64,000 bases of DNA from Phlebotomus papatasi (Eukaryota; Arthropoda; Insecta; Diptera; Psychodidae). The notes below the pieces were generated by a model. That model had not been told where the DNA came from and did no database searches. It saw only the letters and a list, made by a program, of their open reading frames with translations. Below, in pieces: positions 1-9,660 of this stretch. Made by a program: the position numbers and the translations under genes. Location of the stretch: contig NC_077222.1 in the NCBI RefSeq assembly GCF_024763615.1, positions 93,715,417-93,779,416 of the forward strand. Reading direction: 5' to 3'. Every line of letters begins with the position of its first letter. Position 1 is the first letter of the stretch.

Positions 1-94
1 TTTTAGATATTTTAGGGTGGATAATATTTTATTCTGGGATTGAGTTTTGGTGTACTTTGAGATCCCTTTTACATCTTTTGAAATTGGGCCTATA
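1..94. repeat. Left-edge AT-rich DNA with GGGATTG-type minisatellite copies
   Basis: The first 60 bases hold degenerate copies of the same GGGATTG-containing unit that dominates 541-965 (for example CTGGGATTGAGTTTTGG). This suggests that the element at 95-522 was inserted into this minisatellite block. No coding signal is visible. Confidence 0.4.
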
Positions 95-522
95 GGGGAA
101 AGTACTCTCCCTTGGAACGTTTATGCCTTCGAAAAATGTGAATTTCTTCTACTTTTCTTAAGAGATTTACGCATGATTATCACATAATTATCAATAATTG
201 ATGATAAGTTAACTAATATTTAATAGGAATGTGTAGGGGAAACTGGGGCACCACCAAACACGGGGTAGCACCAAACACTGCGATTTTTTAATCACATATT
301 CGACTTCTAAGGAAAAGGCCTATAGGAATTTATAGGCACTATAGGGATGCTTGTCAATTAAAAAATGGTCGAGATAGTCCAAGTAGTTTAGAAATAAAAA
401 TTAGTGTTTGGTGCTACCCCATGTTTGATGGTGCCCCAGTTTCCCCTACGTCTCTTAAGAAAACTAAAAGTAAATTCATATTATTCGAAGGCATGAACGT
501 TCGAAGGGACAGTACTTTGCCC
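95..522. mobile_element. TA-flanked MITE (GAACGTTC family), carrying a nested MITE
   Basis: The terminal inverted repeats are about 60 bp. The left end starts GGGGAAAGTACTCTCCCTT and the right end reads the same in reverse complement with few changes (GGGCAAAGTACTGTCCCTT). Both arms contain ATGCCTTCGAA. TA dinucleotides flank it at 93-94 and 523-524, as expected for Tc1/mariner-type insertion. There is no coding capacity. A second, uninterrupted copy lies at 17032-17247 in the opposite orientation, and the alignment of the two shows that 236-446 is a later insertion in this one. Confidence 0.85.
236..446. mobile_element. TA-flanked MITE nested in the 95-522 element
   Basis: The near-perfect inverted repeats are about 47 bp. 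They start GGGGAAACTGGGGCACCA at the left, with CCCCAGTTTCCCC at the right. Each arm holds two close copies of a GCACCACCAAACA / GCACCAAACA motif. TA occurs at 234-235 and 447-448. The paralogue at 17032-17247 gives the empty site: its reverse complement reads AATGTGCAAGTATCTTAGG where this copy reads AATGTG, TA, element, TA, CGTCTCTTAAG. The TA is therefore a real target duplication. No protein is encoded. Confidence 0.9.
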
Positions 523-540
523 TACTATCGAGGGATTGAT

Positions 541-965
541 TTAACAAGTTTTCTAAATTAGATACGTTCTTATTTTAAAATACTTTCTTTTTTAATTTAG
601 GATTGTGTTTATCTTATTTCAATATCAATTTTTTTTTGTTTTTGGGATTGGGTTTATCTTTCTTAGGATTGATACTATCAAATTTTGGGATTAGTTTTGT
701 AATTTTGTTTTAATTTGGGATTGATTCTGACGCATTCTACGATTTGTTCTGTCTCCGTTTTTGCAGTGATATAGTATCTCGTTTTGGGATTGGTTCTATC
801 CAATATCAATATTTATATTATCTTACTTTGGGATTAGCTCAATCTTTGTTGGGTTTGATTCTGTCACTTTAGGATCTGGTCTAGCGTATTTTACATTGAT
901 TCCATAGCATTTTGGGATTCGCATTTCAATATTTAAGGATAGTTACCGTTTAACTTTGGGATTTA
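541..965 (+). repeat. Degenerate TTTTGGGATTG minisatellite, first block
   Basis: About a dozen imperfect copies of a unit near TTTTGGGATTGRTTCTATC recur at uneven spacing of 20-60 bp, separated by T-rich filler. The block continues at 1411-1565 beyond the TA-flanked MITE at 1087-1322. It has the look of an old, decayed tandem array. There is no reading frame. Confidence 0.65.
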
Positions 966-1086
966 ACTTGTGCACTTCTGGTATTCATAGTAATAATGGT
1001 GGCACAACGTTACATAGAAGAACTTAAGCCTTCCCGCAAGGGGAGTTCGTGACATCCATTATTATTTTTTCTTATTTTTCCTTATA

Positions 1087-1322
1087 AGGTAAAGTACCCT
1101 TACTCGACCGGGTTCCTCTATTCGACCGGTGGGTCAATTTTTGAATATTTGATGGTGAATTTCATCAATTTCTATGAATTTGTCACTGATTCGTATTATT
1201 TAAAGAATAATTGACCTATTAATGTTAGATCATACACAAAATATTATAGCAAATATAATTAAATTGAATAAATAAATCTACCGGTCGAATAGAGGAACCG
1301 GTCGAATAAAGGGTACTTTACC
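1087..1322. mobile_element. TA-flanked MITE (TCGACCGG family), copy 1
   Basis: The inverted repeats are about 45 bp. Both ends read AGGTAAAGTACCCTT inward and contain two nearby copies of TCGACCGG separated by TTCCTCTA. TA occurs at 1085-1086 and 1323-1324. The interior is AT-rich and non-coding. A second copy at 55579-55807 matches through the interior (TTGTCACTGATTCGTATT, CCTATTAATGTTAGATCATA), which fixes both ends. Confidence 0.88.
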
Positions 1323-1410
1323 TTACAGGGATGTCGTTATCAGTTCCATGCCTCGTGGAATCATTTGCAGTGAGGCTCACTGGATGCAATTTAAGCACCT
1401 TTAACTGCAG

Positions 1411-1565
1411 TTTCTATCTTATATTAGGATTAGATCTATTTTTTTTTGAGATTGATACTATCTCATTTTAGGATTAGATCTGGCTTATTTAGCATTGATT
1501 TCATAGAATTTTGGGATTCGTTTTTTAATAACTTTGGGTTTTAATCTGTACTATTCTGGTATTGA
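1411..1565 (+). repeat. Degenerate TTTTGGGATTG minisatellite, second block
   Basis: This continues the 541-965 repeat, with units such as TTAGGATTAGATCTATT and TTTTGGGATTCG. The intervening 966-1410 holds the 1087-1322 MITE and a short unrecognised stretch. Confidence 0.55.
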
Positions 1566-3394
1566 TCATATTCCAGAGTAAAAGAGAATCAAACTTGAAG
1601 ATGAATAGATTTATAGATTTAATCGATTTAATAGTATAAGCAATCCAACAACTAGATGATGTAAATCTTGAAATAATGGTATTGAATATTGGAGTATTGA
1701 ATACATCAAGTAAAATGGGTCAAAATACCCCATTAAAACGTCTTTTCAAAAATCTAATAGATTTGAGATCAATCCCATAAGTTCGAAAAGCAATTTAAAA
1801 AATCTTTAAGCAATTTAAAATTGAAATTATTCACCCTGAAGTACTTAAAAACGTTTTAAATATTTCAAGATTTCGCTTTAATGAAATTTCTGATAATTGG
1901 CTAAATTTTTGATTTTTGTCAAAAAGAATTATAAAAACAATTTGATTTTATAAAAAAAAGTTTAGTTCTTCCCTGACAAAATACTCAGTTATGTAATTAA
2001 AATGTTATAATCTTTAAAAACTTTTATGACACTCATTAATTCACAGTCCAATGTGTATATTTTAATTTCCTGTAAAAATATTAAAATGTTCTTAAGTGAA
2101 TTGTTTGGTTGCAACGTGTTTATTTCCTTCACTTTCTTGTCTCATCTCTATTATCCACTTAAGACATTTTCGTTGCATTTGATACGAAGGAAGAAGACAT
2201 TAAGGAAATGGTGTGACGCACTCTCATGCGCCTAAAATTTACACATATTTCCAGACATCAGAAATAGCCTCATATCCATATGATTACAAAGCTGGTGCAC
2301 CATTTAATTAAGTGCCTTGAATTTAATGCCCGTTTATCACACCAATTTAATTGCAAAAGGCATAAAACAAACACCTCTCAAGGAGGATTTTAAATCACCC
2401 ATCGGGGTCTTTTTTTTGATGCCATTGACGGGTGTTGGTCTTCAATTTTCATCGCTAATCTCGTGGGTTATTTTATGTGCAGAAAAGTCATAAAGTGCTG
2501 AAAGTGTTGATTATATTTATTCTCAGTTGAGAATTGAATGCTCAGGAAGAACCGTGATTAAGAGAGAAAATTAATGCTAAGACAGAATTACTCACCCTCT
2601 TTTACCAAAATCAATTTTCTCAGGATTTATTGGTAAATTTCTTTTTGCATCTCGCACAATTTAAGACACTTTAGGCACTCAAGGCACTAAATAACCCGAA
2701 GCTGGGTGATTGGTGGAGTAAATATTTTTCCTCCGGGTTGGATCGATGATCTTGTTGCGTCGATCGTTTGGTAAATGTTTTGATGGAAGTCGCCGAAGGA
2801 GTGGCGCCACATTGCTGACCAAATTCGTGAATTTGCTGCTTTGAAAGCCACTATTCCATACAATCCACGCGTCCATCAATCAATCCCTGGCCCGAGAGTA
2901 TTGTTGAACAAGAGATGCTGAATTCAGCACCGCACAGACCCCATCTTCCAGCCATCAAACCCGTACGAAGATGATAGGAAAAATATTTATGTGCAATCGG
3001 CACGCTGCTGAATTCAACAGAATGCGATATTCCTCGCACATTAGAATACAGTCCAAGAGGTATTACATCAGGAGGGGAGCTTTTTTAACTCCCTTCTTTA
3101 TCTTAGACCTTCACAAGGGGGAAATATTTGAGAATCTTAAACGAATGCTGTTACTACTAGTTCTTTTTGTCTCTAAAATCCTTAATGCATCTAATAGGAA
3201 AAAATGTAAGAGTCCCTTTATCAGATTTATAACGTCGTAAGGCCGAACTACGGTTGGTCCTATAGAGAGAAAACAAATCTATACTTTACGATTATTTCAC
3301 CGAGAAGTAGTAGCGTTTCCAAAGGTCTAAAATGTTTTATTAAAAAATATTCTATTGATTTTTCGACATTTAATAATAGATAATTTGCCTTTAA
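1566..3394. other. Intergenic or intronic DNA, nothing recognised
   Basis: This stretch is AT-rich, with short chance reading frames on both strands (the longest is under 90 residues). None has a recognisable domain or consistent splice sites. The GC-richer part at 2680-3060 was read on both strands without finding a motif. Confidence 0.5.
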
Positions 3395-3476
3395 TATCCA
3401 AGCCTAAGCTACAACTTTCAGGAAGATCTTGTCTGATGAGAAATTAAAGAACTTAAGTCATATGGCTAAACCTTAT
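3395..3476. repeat. Fragment of a dispersed TAAGAAATTA-type repeat
   Basis: The segment TGAGAAATTAAAGAACTTAA followed by CATATGGCTAAACCTTA matches the repeat seen at 27500-27950 and 44398-44520. It abuts the next element. Confidence 0.4.
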
Positions 3477-3701
3477 GCCCTAGACACACTTACGACTTAA
3501 GCTGAGTGACAGCTTAACGTATATTCAAAATAATAATATGGCTAAATTACCATTAGTTTTCCTACTAACTGATCCGTTTCTTGACTTAAGCTGAGAGTCG
3601 GATTAATCAGAAACTGATAGAAATGTAATCTTATTGATCATTATTTTGATTATAATTACGTTAAGCCGTCTCTCGGATTAAGTCGTTAGTGTGCATAGGG
3701 C
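3477..3701. mobile_element. MITE with GCCCTAGACACAC ends, copy 1
   Basis: Inverted repeats of about 40 bp start GCCCTAGACACACTTACGAC and contain the GAGA(G/C)-GGCTTAACG block. The right end is GTCGTTAGTGTGCATAGGGC. Copies lie at 12275-12426 and, truncated, at 24684-24736. The target duplication is not clear, so the superfamily is left open. There is no coding capacity. Confidence 0.75.
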
Positions 3702-3779
3702 ACTATGTATGAAGATCATTATAAGCTCCGCCTTGATCATTAATATAATAACAGCATTCGTCTATAAATCCCCCAAAAG

Positions 3780-4095
3780 TACATTAAGTACCCTTGGAAA
3801 CATTGAGTTGAACGGTCTCCAAAACGGTGGCAGCCAAAGTCCAGAAAGACCAAAATCACAAATAAATCAGAATCCAAATGGGTCGGAATCCCAAAGAGCC
3901 AAAATCCTAAATGAGTTGGAATTTCGGTTCTTTGGGATTCTAACCTATTCGGGATCTTGATTATTTCAGATATCGACATATTCTGGCTTTTAGCTCTTTG
4001 GAATTCTAAACCGTCCAGGTTTTTAATTTTTCGGGGTTTCGACCTGTTCGAGATTTTGGCATGCAGGATTCTTACTAGCGAGATTTTGACCGGGA
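3780..4095. repeat. Inverted degenerate minisatellite (GGATTTTGGCT / CCAAAATCC)
   Basis: The left half holds units such as CCAAAATCCTAAATGAG and CGGAATCCCAAAGAGCC. The right half holds their reverse complements (CTTTGGGATTCTAACC, TTCTGGCTTTTAGCTC). The unit is about 17 bp and the two halves meet near 3910, so the whole could fold. The open frames on both strands here are by-products of the repeat. The plus-type unit returns at 29085-29275. Confidence 0.6.
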
Positions 4096-4595
4096 TCCAT
4101 TCATAGCGATAGTTATGACAGGTGTTGGAACCAAAAAGCTTGCATCTCCGCCAGTTGTATTCTTTTTCCTTGAAGAGCTGTGCCATAGCTTTGAATCAGG
4201 AGTTTGCGTAAAAGAATATGCATCTCGTGTAGTCAATTCCAAAGTAAATCGTATAGCCAATCCCAATAATCTTCACTAAGCATGGGACGAGTCTGATGAA
4301 CCACAGTAAGCGTTACCCAAGAAACAATTTTTTCTTTATATAGTCTTGTAGGATTCCTTAAGTAAGGCACTATAGAATCAAAAATCTTTTTATTAGCTTA
4401 TAACGCTCTTGGTTCCATCACAGAGATTACTATAAATGGCGCACTCTGAAGGATCTTAAGAGCTTCTATAGGAATTTCAACAGAAAATTCTCACTTTAAG
4501 TCTTTTAAAAGTGCACTAAAAGACTTCTTTTATACTGGGTTCTATAAGGCAGCTATTTTGCTTCTTGGGTAGTCCAGTGAGTGATAGATATTAGG
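4096..4595. other. Non-coding interval, nothing recognised
   Basis: This is an AT-rich interval with several CTATAGGA/CTATAAGG-like words, but no clear repeat boundary or coding signal. Confidence 0.4.
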
Positions 4596-4946
4596 GTACC
4601 TAGGTGCTGATGACATTGCCCTCCGCGGGTGACTGTGTCACTCCGCTATTCGTAAGCTTTTCTCTCCAATTTTAGCACTTAAGGATGGTCTTCATCGATC
4701 CGACGTACACTGTTCGATCGGTAGTGTTAAAATTATAGACCTTATGTGCTAGAATACAGAAAAGCTGGTGGACGGCTTTTCTTTATTAAACAGCAAGGTG
4801 GAAAAGATGCCCAAGAAGCTATTTCACAGATCCCATCTGCCATATATCCGATCGGTAAAGACCGTCCTTTAGTGCTAGAATTGAAGAAAAGCTGACGAAT
4901 AGAAGGATGGCAAAGTTAGCCCCAGAAAGCAAAGTCACATACCTAT
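4596..4946. mobile_element. MITE of the GGGTGACTTTGCAC family, copy 1 (diverged)
   Basis: The left end carries two diverged copies of the GTGACTTTGCAC-like motif, then TATTCGTAAGCTTTTC, TTTTAGCACTTAAGGATGGTC and a CGATCGG motif. The right end is the inverted equivalent (CCGATCGGTAAAGACCGTCC, AGTGCTAGAATTGAAGAAAA, then two GCAAAGT motifs). The same order of blocks occurs at 59132 and, in part, at 5068 and 28497. It is non-coding. Confidence 0.65.
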
Positions 4947-5067
4947 GGTTGAAATCCTAATGGAATCAATGGAATACTGCAATTCTGATAGTAATTAAAA
5001 ATGGATCTAGTTCGAAAACGATATAAAGAAGTCGGGGACAGTATCCATTAAAATAGCTGAAAGCTCA

Positions 5068-5215
5068 AAAGACACCGTAAGTGCGGATGACTTTGTCCCC
5101 TGCGAGTGACATTGACCCCCTCCTGTTCGTAAGCTTTTCTTTACTTTTAGAACTTAAGGATGATCTTTACCCATCGGATCTACCGTGTCTGATCGGTGAG
5201 AACCGTTCTTAAACA
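5068..5215. mobile_element. GGGTGACTTTGCAC-family end, truncated
   Basis: The two-copy GATGACTTTGTCCCC / GTGACATTGACCCC motif is followed by CTGTTCGTAAGCTTTTC, AACTTAAGGATGATC and GATCGG, in the same order as the left end at 4596. No matching right end was found. Confidence 0.55.
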
Positions 5216-5229
5216 AAAATCATATACAA

Positions 5230-7325
5230 TTTATAGTAAAAAGGAAATGGCATCTATGGATGCCAGCAGCCACTCAAGGTTTCCGAAAGGTAATCTAACT
5301 TTGAGGTTGTAGGTTATTTTCCCTCCCTTAAATTAACCGTATCAGTAGATAGCATCTGAACAGAATTCCTCATAAGGCTGTTTAAAACCATTAGAGATAA
5401 TTGCATTGCTATTTGTCCAGAAACTTGAACATGATGACAGAGTTTCGATTGTATAGGACTACAACTTTTAATGAGCTCTTCTGAAACGCTAATCTTTAGC
5501 AAACAAAATTTAGAACTCTTGATCATATTTAGGAAGGATGTTGTGCTGCAAAATTTTTGGCAACATATCTGAGGACAAAGGACTATTTCAGAGATTATTG
5601 AACTATGATGTCTTAACCTTATAGATGGGTGGTTTTAGGATTTTCGATTAGGCGAAGCCGATCCAACCTTCAACGAACTAGCGGTGTGAACCAAGATGCA
5701 GAATTCAAGCACATAACGCATAATTGGCTCGAATGACGATACTTTCGATGTCAATTCAAGATCAACGATTAGTCATAGAGCAAGATAGGTGAATAAATAA
5801 GATGCAATAGACTCAAAGCTACTTAACCAAGCTTGACCTGCCGAGTGTGGGGTAGGAAGCTCAGAAAAGATACTTAAAACACAATTTTCGGATTCAGACG
5901 ATCGGTCTAGATGTTATGTAGTAATCTGTTCGGAAAGTTATGATTCAATACTGCAAGGAAAGATCGAAGAGAAGATTGCACCGGCTTCAACGGTAGATGA
6001 CATGGTCAGGTTAGACTGTGATTGCCTTCATCGAAGTCCATGAATGTAATTTTTTCGGTTCATCAGTATTATCACAATTTTGATCAATTATTTGATGAAC
6101 TAAAGATCTTCATGGATATTTTTTCCTGATTTTCCAATATATGTATAAATTGGTATGAATGCCAAATTCCCCTTCAAATAAATACCCCTTGGACCATCGT
6201 CTTCTATCTTAAGGCCCCTCTTAAACCTTGAAGTCTTCGGCTGGGATATTTGCACGATGCATTTGTGAATGCGCGCGCCTTCATTCCATTCGGCGGTCAA
6301 TTGACGATGTTGTAGATGTTTGTAAATTAAAATAAATTGAATATAAAATGAAAAACGATGTTGTGCTGCTTTTTAGCGACGTCGCCGTTTATTTTGTATA
6401 CGTCCTATACCATGCATATGCACGTTTTTAGTGGACAAAGTAAAGAAGATTTTAAAATATTTTAATGAATCGCCGAATACACTTATCGTCATTTGTTGCA
6501 CAATGTCGCGTGCATTATTTCAACTAAAACCCCTCGTCCGTCCCAGCTCTTCCTCTCTTGGTCCCCAGAGTATCGAGGTATAAGAAACAAATGAAAAATC
6601 TAATCATTCCCATACATGGCATTTTATAAAGCATCCCAACACTCTGAACTCAACACACAAGATCACTTCGTCTGCCCCTCGTGATATCCACCTTGGGTCA
6701 CCTATCAATTTAATGAACCAGTAGCACTTATGTTTAACATTCACCCATTGAATATATCCCCTTGTTCCCATACCAATCACCATTATCACTACTTGATCTC
6801 CCATTGCGAGGGTGTTTGGTTTAATTAAGTGAACAGAGTCGCAAAATCATTTTAGAGCTTCATATTACATTTCTGGAGACAATTTTGCATAATTTCTCTC
6901 ACATGCAAAATAATGTTAATGGTGACCAATATCGATATTCCATAAATTCCATTTACAACATTGTACCTTTGTGCATCTCTTTCGATTTTCTGCAGCCAAG
7001 TTGCTGAGGCAATTTCTTTCATTGGTGAAATATGAGGCGATGATTTTGCATGTATTACTGCCGAAATGGACTTGTCTGACATTTAAGATTGCCCTTCTGC
7101 AGCGAAAATAGCCATTACGACTTGAGCATCTATTGCTTTAATTTGCTGTTGAGAGTTGAAAGTCCATTTGAACTGGTAGTGATTGGAAGGTTAGTTGGAC
7201 CCCTATAGGGCTTAATCTATTGACTAGAAAGTATAGGAATTTCATTTGAGAAACAATTATTGAATTAAAATTTATAATCAAATTTGATTTATGAGTCTGT
7301 TTAACATTTGAACGTGGGTTTAATA
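5230..7325. other. Long non-coding interval
   Basis: All frames are broken, with no residue pattern I recognise. The GC-richer part at 5640-6060 (GGCGAAGCCGATCC and following) might be an old transposon remnant, but no family-specific motif can be shown. Confidence 0.45.
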
Positions 7326-7385
7326 TGGGAATCGAACCGAGAACCTTTGTATAATGAAGCAAGTCCCTTGAGCATTAAGACGATC
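7326..7385 (-). mobile_element. tRNA-like head of a possible SINE
   Basis: On the minus strand an A-box-like TAATGCTCAAGGG is followed about 50 bases later by a perfect B-box, GGTTCGATTCC (7328-7338). This is the spacing of a tRNA or tRNA-derived SINE promoter for RNA polymerase III. The flanks do not pair as a clean acceptor stem, so a functional tRNA is unlikely. The element would extend toward lower coordinates, but its 3' end could not be fixed. Confidence 0.4.
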
Positions 7386-7540
7386 TTCAGACTAGGAGTT
7401 AGATTATAGTTCAGAATCTAAGAGATATTGAGATATTTGCCCTTAGTAATCCAATCCTAAGCCAGAATTTTCTACAAAAAAAAGTTCTTAATTGATAAGT
7501 AAATAGAAAACTTAAGCTACGCCTAAAGACCGTATAAAAG
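7386..7540. repeat. Dispersed repeat (CTTCAGACTAG / AATCCAATCCTAAG)
   Basis: It contains CTTCAGACTAGGAGTTAG, CTTAGTAATCCAATCCTAAG, TTAATTGATAAG and a GCCTAAAGACCGTAT end. The same ordered blocks, in either orientation, occur at 17590-17795, 27500-27950 and 44398-44520. It is probably an old MITE with imperfect inverted ends. Confidence 0.5.
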
Positions 7541-9400
7541 TTCTCAATAAAAAGAAGATTTGTATAATAAATCATAAAGATGCCAAGAATCCCTTACTCC
7601 GTCGGAATAAACTTTATAAGTAGTTTATTCATAAAGGTTTTATAAACTTCTTAAAGGAATTGAAACCAAGATTCTAATAGGCCTTTTATTAGTTAATCAT
7701 GAGATTTTTTAAGTCCTTGGTGCTATAAGACTGTGTTCAGGTTTATAAGTTTATTTTGGTAATTTATTATTTTAAAAGGATCTCATTTTTCAATATTTCC
7801 TGTACGAAGAGTTGTTAAGTATCACGATCTAAATGCAAATAATAATTCGATGAATTCTATTAATAACTTTAACAATCAATCGAACATTCGTTATCATTGA
7901 AATAATAAATAAAAGCAAATCAAGTTCTTCGATTGAGATTGAAAGTATATTGCAGAAGCTTTAAGAATAACATCAATTGTCGGGCGATAACACTCAATCA
8001 GTAATTCAGCGAAGAGACCATTTTATCCATAACTATTGAGTATTAGAAAAAGACGCCTTGTAAGAAATATAGGAAAAAGCTAAGGAAAAAAGGTGAAAAA
8101 AACAAAGTTGTGTGAGAGCCAAGGAGGTAAAATTGCCATTACTGCTGACACAAATGACCAATGCGATGTAAATTTTCATAAAATATATGTGACATGTCGT
8201 CTCAAATCGACAATAAATATGTATATAAATGTCATGAAATGCCCAACCGATACGATTTCCAATTTTATATGATTTGAAATAGCCCCATTATAGCACCTTG
8301 GAAGCCTCAATACTCACGTGTACATCGTGAATGTCTTGTACAAATTAATCGCGTGTAGACGATCCTGATACACATAAAAATATCACATTCAACCATCGTT
8401 GGTGATAAAGTTTGAGAAATGATGGTATGATCGTGAAAATTCTCTCTGTGTCGATCTAATATTAAAAAGTCAAAATATTGCGCCAGTTGGGTACACTGAG
8501 GAAAAAGGATAAGACAAAGGCATAACCCTAATTGGTAATTGTCGTAATTGTGTAGCTAAGACAAAGAGTGGGCTATTTTAATAGGTTTTTATATACGGTA
8601 CACCCTTCTTGCTGTTGAAGTCTCAATTCAGAAGGGTAGATAATTTGAAATACTAACTTAAAATTGGTATTTTGACTACAAGACTGGAGAAAGTAATACT
8701 TACTTTCTTTATTTTACTAATCATTGAGCGAAAAGTTTACTCTAGTAGACTTGTAATTTTACTTAACAAGGATAATATTTGTTCAGTATTTAATAAAGTC
8801 GTAGTTGTATTAAAATAATCATGTTATAAAACTATTGCTAAAAAAAATTAAATAGTGATATTAGTTTGTAAACAAAGTTACGTTTTATTTTACTTTTTTA
8901 AATTTATTTGTGCCATTGGACTTTTTCTGCGCCTATAAAGGAGCTATTTATTCGACAATAAACAATAAAAAACTAAAATATTATAAACAATATGAAAAAT
9001 ATTAAAATTATTTAAAGTTTATGCACAAAGTTTAAGTTAAAATCTTAATTTAAAATTAGAGAAAACAAAACTTTAATATTCAAGGTGTTTAATTCAAGAC
9101 TTACGAAATGTTAATTCCAGATTAACTAAAAAAAACTTATTTTAAAATCTTAACTTACATTAAGATGCTTGGTCTAATACTTGATCAAGTTCTATAAGTA
9201 TACTGGAGTGTATAAATAAGTCTCACAATAGTACAAAAAAGTCACAAATCGAAAATTTTTAAATTCAATGTTTTCGGATAAAAAAGAGCTTAATACTTAA
9301 AATTTTACTGCTCTAACTCAACAGAGAGAGCTGTAAATTATTATAATCCATAAATTATGAGTTATATTTAGGTATAATTTTGGAAATCTCAAATTTCGAG
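7541..9400. other. Non-coding interval, one possible CACTGAG-type end
   Basis: This is AT-rich with broken frames. At 8489-8500 the sequence TACACTGAGGAAAA resembles the end of the TA-flanked CACTGAG family (54330), but no partner end was found nearby. Nothing else is recognisable. Confidence 0.4.
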
Positions 9401-9660
9401 TTTTTGACGTCACGCCATCTGTCCGTCCCTCCGTCTTGTCGACTGGCCGTTACCGCGCGTAGAGTTAGAACGGTTATTGAAATAGACTTGGGATTTTTGG
9501 GGGACACCACCATAACTCAAGCCTGGGACCATTAACGCTTTGTGCTATTTTTTTTGAATAACTTTTAGAGGTGGCCTAGGCGAATTTTTCGTTCATATTC
9601 GAAAATACCTCTGAATCTATTAACGGTTTTTAAGATCAAAAGCTTAAAAAGCCAGAGAGT
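9401..9660. repeat. Repeat-like segment with TCTGTCCGTCC tract
   Basis: GACGTCACGCCATCTGTCC is followed by a short CCGTC(C/T) tract and a GC-rich CCGCGCGTAGAG segment. The style resembles the tract-bearing repeats seen in insect rolling-circle-type elements. Only one copy is in the window, so its status as a repeat is inferred. It directly abuts the 9661 element. Confidence 0.3.

Noticed and set aside
3691..4186. Overlapping frames of 89 and 148 residues on opposite strands
   Set aside because: Both are by-products of the inverted minisatellite at 3780-4095.
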